Below are positions 5,961 to 10,307 of a stretch of DNA of 10,307 nt, piece after piece. The notes under the pieces were generated by a model, which ran no database searches, was not told the DNA's origin, and was given only the letters and a program-made list of their open reading frames with translations. Both the position numbers and the translations under genes were made by a program. Every line of letters begins with the position of its first letter. The first letter of the stretch is position 1. This DNA comes from Acidimicrobiia bacterium. GTDB lineage: Bacteria > Actinomycetota > Acidimicrobiia > Spongiisociales > UBA5794. The stretch covers positions 1 to 10,307 of the forward strand of contig JACDBE010000174.1 of assembly GCA_013695075.1 (NCBI GenBank), written 5' to 3'.

Positions 5961-7516
5961 GCGAGCCGCCCGACGAGGTGGGCGACGACCAGGCCGATCA
6001 CCCGCTGGTGGCCGCCCGGTTGCAGCGCCACCGCCGCAGCATCGCCGACGGGGGATATCCCTACCGCTTCGAGGTGACGGCGACGGCGGGCGACCTGCAC
6101 ACCCGCTTCGCCGAGCTGGCACCCGGGCAGTCGACGGGGGAGCGGGTGGCGGTGGCGGGGCGGCTGATGAACACCAGGACGATGGGCCGGCTGGTGTTCG
6201 GGGTGCTCCAGGACGGGTCGGGTCGGATCCAGCTCTTTGTCGACCCGGCGGTGATCGGCGACACCGGCTTCGCCGCCTTCGCCGACTTGGACCACGGCGA
6301 CCTCATCGGGTCGGAAGGGGAGGTGATGACCACTCGCCGCGGCGAGCTGAGCGTGCGCCTCGACCGCTGCCAGCTCCTCGCCCCGTCGCTGCGTCCCCTC
6401 CCCGACAAGTGGCACGGGTTGCAGGACGTGGAGCTGCGGTCACGGCGGCGCTACCTGGACCTCATGGTCAACGAGGACAGCCGTCGGGTGGCCTTCGACC
6501 GTGCCCGCATCATCGCCGAGCTACGCCGAATCCTCACCGAACGCCGGTTTATCGAGGTGGAGACCCCCATCCTGCTGACCAAGGCCACCGGGGCGCTGGC
6601 CCGACCCTTTGCCACCCACCATCACGCCCTCGACCAGCCGATGCAGCTGCGCATCGCCACAGAGCTGTACCTGAAGCGGCTCATCATCGGAGGGTTGGAG
6701 CGGGTGTTCGAAATCGGCCGCATCTTCCGCAACGAGGGCGTCGACGCCGTCCACAACCCCGAATTCACCATGCTGGAGGCTTACCAGGCGTACGCCGACT
6801 ACACCGACATGGCGCTGCTGGTGGAGGAGATGGTGGCGGAACTGGCCATGGCGGTGGCAGGCACCACGGTGCTGTCGTACGCCGGGAGGCCGCTGGACGC
6901 CACGCCTCCGTTTCGCCGCGTCCGCATGACGGACGCCGTGGCCGAGGTGGTGGGCGAGCCCATCGATTTCGACGCCCCGGTCGAGATCACCGTCGCCACC
7001 GCCCGGCGCCACAGCGTCGACCCGGCACCCCACTGGGGGCACGGGCGCATCGTCGAGGCGATGTTCGACGATCTGGTTGCCGGTTCCATTTGGGAACCCA
7101 CCCTTGTGATGGACTACCCCAGCGAGATCTCCCCGCTGGCGCGCACCCACCGCGACGATCCCCACCTCACCGAGCGGTTCGAGCTGTTCGTCGCCGGTCA
7201 TGAGTACGCCAACGCCTTTTCCGAACTCAACGACGTCATGGAGCAGCGCCATCGGTTCGAGGCCCAGGCGGCCGCCCGGTCCGCCGGCGACGACGAGGCG
7301 CACGCCATCGACGAGGACTTCCTGCTGGCGATGGAGTACGGGATGCCTCCCACCGGCGGCATCGGCATCGGCGTCGACCGCCTGGTGATGCTGCTCACCG
7401 ACCGCCACCACATCCGCGAGGTGATCCTCTTCCCCACCCTGAAGCCCGAGGTCATAGCGAGGTTCGGCGACGCCGTCGAAAAAGATCGGGCGACACCCAC
7501 CAAAGGGTCAGGGTGA
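5957..7516 (+). CDS. lysS: Lysyl-tRNA synthetase, class II
   Basis: This enzyme charges tRNA-Lys with lysine in the cytoplasm. At 519 residues it is full length. The N-terminal OB-fold anticodon-binding domain spans roughly 62-140, with VAVAGRLMNTRTMGRLVFGV (64-83) and LQDGSGRIQLFVD (84-96). The linker LRPLPDKWHGLQDVELRSRR (145-164) follows. The catalytic core has motif 1 around FIEVETPIL (198-206), then ARPFATHHHALD (215-226), RIATELYLKRLIIGG (232-246), motif 2 FEIGRIFRNEGVDAVHNPEF (251-270) and motif 3 GIGIGVDRLVMLLT (468-481). IREVILFPTLKPE closes the conserved part. The last ~21 residues (499-519) are an extra hydrophilic tail. The start is GTG 5957, in a GTGA overlap with the coaX stop. 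lysS after coaX is a known actinobacterial order. No hairpin terminator is evident after TGA 7514-7516. Confidence 0.97.
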   Translation: MSEPPDEVGDDQADHPLVAARLQRHRRSIADGGYPYRFEVTATAGDLHTRFAELAPGQSTGERVAVAGRLMNTRTMGRLVFGVLQDGSGRIQLFVDPAVIGDTGFAAFADLDHGDLIGSEGEVMTTRRGELSVRLDRCQLLAPSLRPLPDKWHGLQDVELRSRRRYLDLMVNEDSRRVAFDRARIIAELRRILTERRFIEVETPILLTKATGALARPFATHHHALDQPMQLRIATELYLKRLIIGGLERVFEIGRIFRNEGVDAVHNPEFTMLEAYQAYADYTDMALLVEEMVAELAMAVAGTTVLSYAGRPLDATPPFRRVRMTDAVAEVVGEPIDFDAPVEITVATARRHSVDPAPHWGHGRIVEAMFDDLVAGSIWEPTLVMDYPSEISPLARTHRDDPHLTERFELFVAGHEYANAFSELNDVMEQRHRFEAQAAARSAGDDEAHAIDEDFLLAMEYGMPPTGGIGIGVDRLVMLLTDRHHIREVILFPTLKPEVIARFGDAVEKDRATPTKGSG

Positions 7517-7517
7517 C

Positions 7518-7713
7518 ACGCACCGCCGCCCCATTGCCGTGTTGACGAGCACCGACGACCTCGAAGCGATGGGAGGAGACCCTGGCGATCCTCTCCGACC
7601 CCGACGCCATGCGCCGCATCGAGGAGGGCCGCCAGGCAATAGGGTGCGGCGATGTTGCCACCAGGGCCGAGATCGAAGCGCTGCGTGATGAACTTCGTTC
7701 ACCGTCAGAGTGA
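7518..7713 (+). pseudogene. Decayed Phd/YefM-family antitoxin fragment
   Basis: Two adjacent frames together read like the C-terminal two thirds of a Phd/YefM antitoxin. At 7518-7568 the frame gives THRRPIAVLTSTDDLEA, which resembles the family's 'GRPVAVL-S-DDLES' core. One extra base (7569) breaks the frame. From 7570 the second frame gives WEETLAILSDPDAMRRI, then a Gly/Glu-rich helix and DVATRAEIEALRDELR, ending at TGA 7711-7713. 'EETL-ILSDP-A' is a strong hallmark of this family. The N-terminal DNA-binding part (about 25 residues) is missing and would have to lie inside lysS. No RelE/Doc/PIN-like toxin follows: the next reading VSEEHRP stops at once. Phd/YefM antitoxins bind their operator and neutralise a toxin; this remnant should do neither. 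It rests on motif recall, not a database search. Confidence 0.65.
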
Positions 7714-7796
7714 GTGAGGAACACCGGCCGTAAGGCCATCATCCGGGCTCGCCACATCCCGATCCGAGAATCGATCCATTTGTTGCGGACCCCTGG
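7714..7796. other. Gene-free gap between the two antitoxin relics
   Basis: This 83-nt stretch separates the ends of the two convergent relics. No coding signature, tRNA or credible terminator is visible. Short open frames crossing it (for example + 7714-7965) have low-complexity Arg-rich products and no ribosome site. GGCCGTAAGGCC at about 7726-7737 is a short 4-bp stem with no T run, too weak to call a terminator. Confidence 0.5.
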
Positions 7797-7836
7797 CTAC
7801 CACCACGGCTCGCAGGGTTCCTCGTGTATGGATCGA
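7771..7836. repeat. 9-bp inverted repeat TCGATCCAT / ATGGATCGA
   Basis: TCGATCCAT at 7771-7779 is the exact reverse complement of ATGGATCGA at 7828-7836, with a 48-nt gap. The right arm overlaps the frame break in the minus-strand antitoxin relic. It may be a scar of a small rearrangement or mere chance; there is no T tract that would make it a terminator. Confidence 0.4.
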
Positions 7837-7984
7837 CAGCTAACCGCGTCGCCTCTACCAGCTCGTCGTCGGTCTCGGGATGGACGGCGAACCCGGCAGC
7901 GAAAGCCGCGTAGATCGCGTGCCATCGCCTCCGAAGAACCAGGCGCCGCAGCACAGCACAGATGACTGCTGTCCGGATCGGGAT
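7797..7984 (-). pseudogene. Decayed ribbon-helix-helix/MazE-like antitoxin fragment
   Basis: Read on the minus strand from 7984, codons give RTAVICAVLRRLVLRRRWHA then IYAAFAAGFAVHPETDDELV and EATRLAV (to 7835). This pattern recalls the second helix of a ribbon-helix-helix antitoxin followed by the Tyr/Ala-rich 'HPET-DEL' linker of actinobacterial MazE/VapB-type proteins. A single missing base at 7833-7834 (codon GA-) breaks the frame. The next frame continues SIHEEPCEPWW and ends at TAG 7799-7797, matching the acidic, Trp-ended tail typical of such antitoxins ('EEPW'). The beta strand and first helix at the N-terminus are missing. The fragment starts where nhaA ends. No toxin gene follows on this strand. 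The family call is from memory of the pattern and is less certain than the YefM-like relic. Confidence 0.5.
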
Positions 7985-9873
7985 CACTTCTTCACCGGGA
8001 TGGCGGCCAATTCTTCGCAGAGGGCGGCGGTTAGTGAGTCCACGTCGGGTCGGCCGACGTGGCGGCGGCCGTTGATGAAGAAGGTGGGGGTACCGGCGGC
8101 ACCGCTCTCGGCGGCGCTGGCGATGTCGCGGGCCACCCGCAGCGAGTGGCGGCGCTCGTCCAGGTCGGCGCGGAACAACTCCAGGTCGAGCCCCAGCGCC
8201 ACGGCGTGCCCCTCCAGGGCATCCCCAGTGAGGTCGTCCTGGGCGTCGAACATGGCGTCGTGCATCTCCCAGAACCGTCCCTGGGCGGCGGCGGCCTCGG
8301 CTGCCTCGGCGGCCATCTCGGCGTGCTCATGGACCTCGACCAGGGGCAGATGGCGGAACACGAAGGCAAGGTCGTCGCCGAAGCGCCGCTCGATCTCGTC
8401 GACCACCGGTTCCGCCCGCCCGCAGTAGGGACACTCGAAGTCGCCGTACTCCACCAGGGTCAACGGGGCGTCCAGCGATCCGCGCACGTGGTCGACCTCC
8501 GGGTCCACCACCTCGGCCAGGTCCCGGATCGGCGGCGCCAGCTGGCTCTCACCCGCCGCACGTAGCGACGAAGGGAGGTGGTCGATGGCACGGAACACCA
8601 CCCAGGTGAGGATGGAGGCGACGATCGATGCCGCCAGGATGCCCAGCTTGGCCCCCTCCAGCTCCTCGCCGGTGAAGGAGATGTCGGCGATGAGCAGCGA
8701 CACCGTGAACCCGATCCCGGCTACGGTGGCCGCTCCCATCAGTGGCGGCCAGGGCACGGTGAGCGGGAACCCGCCCAGCCAGGGCCGTGACACCAGCCAG
8801 GTGACCCCGGTGATGCCCACCAGCTTGCCCACCACCAACCCGGCCACGATCCCCAGTGTTATGCGAGACGTTGCCGCCTGGCGGATCGTCTCCAGGTCGA
8901 GGCGCACTCCCGCGTTGGCCATGGCGAAGAGCGGCACGATGAGGTAGCTGGTCCACGGGTGGAACAGGTGCTGGGACCGCTCGTTGGGAGAGATCGCCAT
9001 CTCCATCGTCCGGCTGGCGGACCGGGCGTACTCCGGGGTGGGTTCCTCACGGAACAGCCGCCACCCGGCGGCGGCCCGTTCCAGGTCGTGGCGCGACGGC
9101 GGGTAGGCGGTGGCCAGCACCCCAATGGCCACCCCGGCGATGGTGGCATGGACTCCGGAGGCCAGCGTGGCCAACCACACTCCGGACCCGACCAGGAAGT
9201 AAGCGACCCCGGAGCGCACCCCGAAACGGCGCATCAGCAGGATCACCCCATAGAACGCCAGCGCCACCCCCAGCGCCGGGACCTGCAACTCGTCGGTGTA
9301 GGCGATGGCGATGACGGTGAGGGCGACCACGTCGTCGACGATCACCAGGGTGAGGAGGAAGGTGCGCACCCGAGGCGAGGCGCCACCAACCAGGGTGAGG
9401 ATGCCCAGGGCGAAGGCGGTGTCGGTGCCCATGGCGATGCCCCAGCCACGCACCGATGGCTCGCCGGCATTGATGGCGAGATAGATCAGCGCCGGCACCG
9501 CCATCCCGCCGACGGCGGCCAGCACCGGGGTTGCCACCCGGCGCCGCTCCCGCAGCTCACCCATGTCGAACTCGCGGCGGATCTCCAACCCGACCACGAA
9601 GAAGAACAGCGCCATCAGCCCGTCGTTGAGCCAGTGACGTAGGTCGAGCGCCAGCTCGGCACCGCCCAGGCGGATCGCCAGCTCTGTCTCCCACAAGCGG
9701 TCATAGGAGCCCGACCACGGCGAGTTGGCCCACACCAGGGCGCTGACCGTGGCCACCAGCAGGATCACCGCACCGGAGTTCTCGGTGCCGACGAACTCGC
9801 GCAACGGCACCACCCAACGCGTCGCCGGGGTGCTCGAAGCCGACGCCGCCCCCGTCGCGGATCTCCCGTTCAT
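7984..9873 (-). CDS. nhaA: Na+/H+ antiporter NhaA fused to a C-terminal DsbA/thioredoxin-like domain
   Basis: This 629-residue protein has two parts. Residues ~20-430 are NhaA, an inner-membrane antiporter exporting Na+ or Li+ in exchange for protons, with about 12 hydrophobic segments. Key positions align with E. coli NhaA: Asp151 (GTDTAFALGIL, like D133), Asp180-Asp181 (VIVDDVVAL, like D163/D164), His242 (SGVHATIAG, like H225) and Lys350 (VVGKLVGI, like K300). The charged loop at ~256-300 (SRHDLERA...ISPNERS) is about 30 residues longer than in E. coli. Residues ~455-629 form a DsbA/thioredoxin_4-like domain with LVEYGDFECPYCGRAEPVV (473-491, CPYC redox pair 481/484), FRHLPL (506-511) and the cis-Pro region GTPTFFINGR (594-603). 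As both NhaA ends face the cytoplasm, the redox domain should be cytoplasmic. Such fusions are known in actinobacteria. The ATG at 9873 has GAGGGG 8 nt upstream. Confidence 0.96.
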   Translation of the reverse strand: MNGRSATGAASASSTPATRWVVPLREFVGTENSGAVILLVATVSALVWANSPWSGSYDRLWETELAIRLGGAELALDLRHWLNDGLMALFFFVVGLEIRREFDMGELRERRRVATPVLAAVGGMAVPALIYLAINAGEPSVRGWGIAMGTDTAFALGILTLVGGASPRVRTFLLTLVIVDDVVALTVIAIAYTDELQVPALGVALAFYGVILLMRRFGVRSGVAYFLVGSGVWLATLASGVHATIAGVAIGVLATAYPPSRHDLERAAAGWRLFREEPTPEYARSASRTMEMAISPNERSQHLFHPWTSYLIVPLFAMANAGVRLDLETIRQAATSRITLGIVAGLVVGKLVGITGVTWLVSRPWLGGFPLTVPWPPLMGAATVAGIGFTVSLLIADISFTGEELEGAKLGILAASIVASILTWVVFRAIDHLPSSLRAAGESQLAPPIRDLAEVVDPEVDHVRGSLDAPLTLVEYGDFECPYCGRAEPVVDEIERRFGDDLAFVFRHLPLVEVHEHAEMAAEAAEAAAAQGRFWEMHDAMFDAQDDLTGDALEGHAVALGLDLELFRADLDERRHSLRVARDIASAAESGAAGTPTFFINGRRHVGRPDVDSLTAALCEELAAIPVKK

Positions 9874-9887
9874 TGCGAAAGCCCCTC
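9874..9887 (-). promoter_or_regulatory. Ribosome binding site of nhaA
   Basis: On the minus strand GAGGGG (plus 9882-9887) lies 8 nt before the ATG at 9873. This good spacing supports the chosen start over internal GTG codons. Confidence 0.65.
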
Positions 9888-9973
9888 GACGCCGGACCCA
9901 ACCAGCGCCGATACGCCCGGCAGCCGAGGCCGGTAATCGCCGCGGATGCCAGATGGGGGGTGCATCGGCGGTG

Positions 9974-9979
9974 AGTGTA
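9974..9979 (-). promoter_or_regulatory. Possible -10 element for nhaA
   Basis: The minus strand reads TACACT here, fitting the actinobacterial TANNNT -10 pattern about 100 nt before the nhaA start. The expected -35 zone (around 9996-10002) shows no good match to TTGACA. Low confidence: such hexamers occur by chance. Confidence 0.25.
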
Positions 9980-10060
9980 CGGGGGGCGATCCGACGGCCC
10001 CACGACCCGCCCGGGGATCGGTTCCGTCATCCATCGGCAACCATGGCGCTGCTCCTGCGG

Positions 10061-10066
10061 TAGCCT
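10061..10066 (+). promoter_or_regulatory. Possible -10 element for the lipoprotein gene
   Basis: TAGCCT fits TANNNT and is 34 nt before the ATG at 10101, in the divergent intergenic region. The -35 zone near 10037-10043 (GCAACC) is a poor match, so this remains tentative. Confidence 0.25.
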
Positions 10067-10085
10067 GGTGCCATTCCGTCCGCCC

Positions 10086-10093
10086 GAGGAGAG
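10086..10093 (+). promoter_or_regulatory. Ribosome binding site of the lipoprotein gene
   Basis: GAGGAGAG ends 7 nt before ATG 10101. It is a strong Shine-Dalgarno match, one of the clearest in the window, and it fixes the start of the signal peptide. Confidence 0.75.
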
Positions 10094-10100
10094 ACGCCGC

Positions 10101-10307
10101 ATGCGTATACCCAGGTTCCTCACGATGCTGGTGGTGTTGCTTACGGTGCTCGCCGCCTGCGGTGGGGACGACGCCACCGACACCACGGCCGGCCCCGACA
10201 CCTCGGCGGGCACCGATGGCGGTGCCGACACCACGCAGGCGTCGCCGACGACGACGACCGCTGACGACGACCGACCCTCGGTGGGGATCGACGACATGCC
10301 CCAGGAG
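10101..10307 (+). CDS. Secreted lipoprotein, N-terminal part (3' end outside window)
   Basis: The first 69 codons encode a lipoprotein precursor. A basic start MRIPR is followed by the hydrophobic core FLTMLVVLLTV (6-16) and the lipobox LAAC with Cys20 as the lipidated residue. Lgt should attach diacylglycerol and LspA should cleave before Cys20, leaving the protein anchored on the outer face of the membrane. After Cys20 comes a Gly/Asp/Thr-rich linker of about 38 residues (GGDDATDTTAG to TTTTADDD), typical of actinobacterial lipoproteins. The folded part begins around PSVGIDDMPQE, at the window edge. Its function cannot be read: solute-binding proteins often look like this, but so do many others. 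It is divergent from nhaA across 227 nt, so the two could share control, though nothing visible shows it. Confidence 0.88.
   Translation, partial: MRIPRFLTMLVVLLTVLAACGGDDATDTTAGPDTSAGTDGGADTTQASPTTTTADDDRPSVGIDDMPQE

Noticed and set aside
4974..6122. 382-codon open frame on the minus strand
   Set aside because: It is antisense to panC, coaX and lysS, with Arg/Gly/His-rich low-complexity translation and no domain.
7714..7965. 83-codon + strand frame in the intergenic region
   Set aside because: It has no ribosome site, an Arg-rich random-looking product, and runs antisense to the minus-strand antitoxin relic.
9987..10020. CGATCC ... GGATCG inverted repeat in the divergent intergenic region
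   Set aside because: It is only 6 bp with a 22-nt gap in very GC-rich DNA. It is not enough to claim an operator or terminator.
10236..10272. ACG/GAC triplet run in the lipoprotein linker
   Set aside because: It is ordinary Thr/Asp codon repetition in a flexible linker, not a CRISPR or structured repeat.
9701..10297. 198-codon minus-strand frame across the nhaA start and lipoprotein gene
   Set aside because: It overlaps two real genes in the wrong frame or strand, and its Ser/Val/Ala-rich part is just the complement of the lipoprotein linker.

Overview
This is a GC-rich, densely packed bacterial window. Gene order and codon bias point to a high-GC actinomycete (Actinomycetota). An Acidimicrobiia-like lineage would fit, but the class is an inference. 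The order ftsH - fol genes - Rossmann/DUF2520 - panC - coaX - lysS is a known actinobacterial arrangement. Here it lacks the usual folE, folB and panD members and carries two unusual additions.

Region 1 (1-7516, + strand) looks like one long operon: the 3' part of ftsH (AAA+ membrane protease), folP (dihydropteroate synthase), a 157-residue phosphatase-fold-like protein without the catalytic Cys/Arg, one ORF joining FolK to uracil phosphoribosyltransferase, a Rossmann/DUF2520 oxidoreductase, panC, coaX and lysS. Genes are 10-21 nt apart or overlap by 1, 4 or 13 nt, which suggests translational coupling. FolP and FolK are consecutive-pathway folate enzymes, and PanC and CoaX make and phosphorylate pantothenate. 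The DUF2520 protein may supply the ketopantoate-reductase step.

Region 2 (7517-7983) has no intact gene. It holds two decayed antitoxin-like fragments on opposite strands. A Phd/YefM-like relic follows the lysS stop on the + strand, and a ribbon-helix-helix/MazE-like relic follows the nhaA stop on the - strand. Each lacks its N-terminus and carries one reading-frame break. No toxin gene and no convincing terminator was found.

Region 3 (7984-10307) has a - strand gene for an NhaA Na+/H+ antiporter fused to a C-terminal DsbA/thioredoxin-like domain. A 227-nt divergent intergenic stretch separates it from the 5' end of a + strand lipoprotein gene that runs off the window.

The most interesting points are the pseudophosphatase in the slot where folB is often found, the in-frame FolK-UPRTase ORF with an internal ribosome-binding-site-like start, and the small antitoxin graveyard between convergent housekeeping genes.
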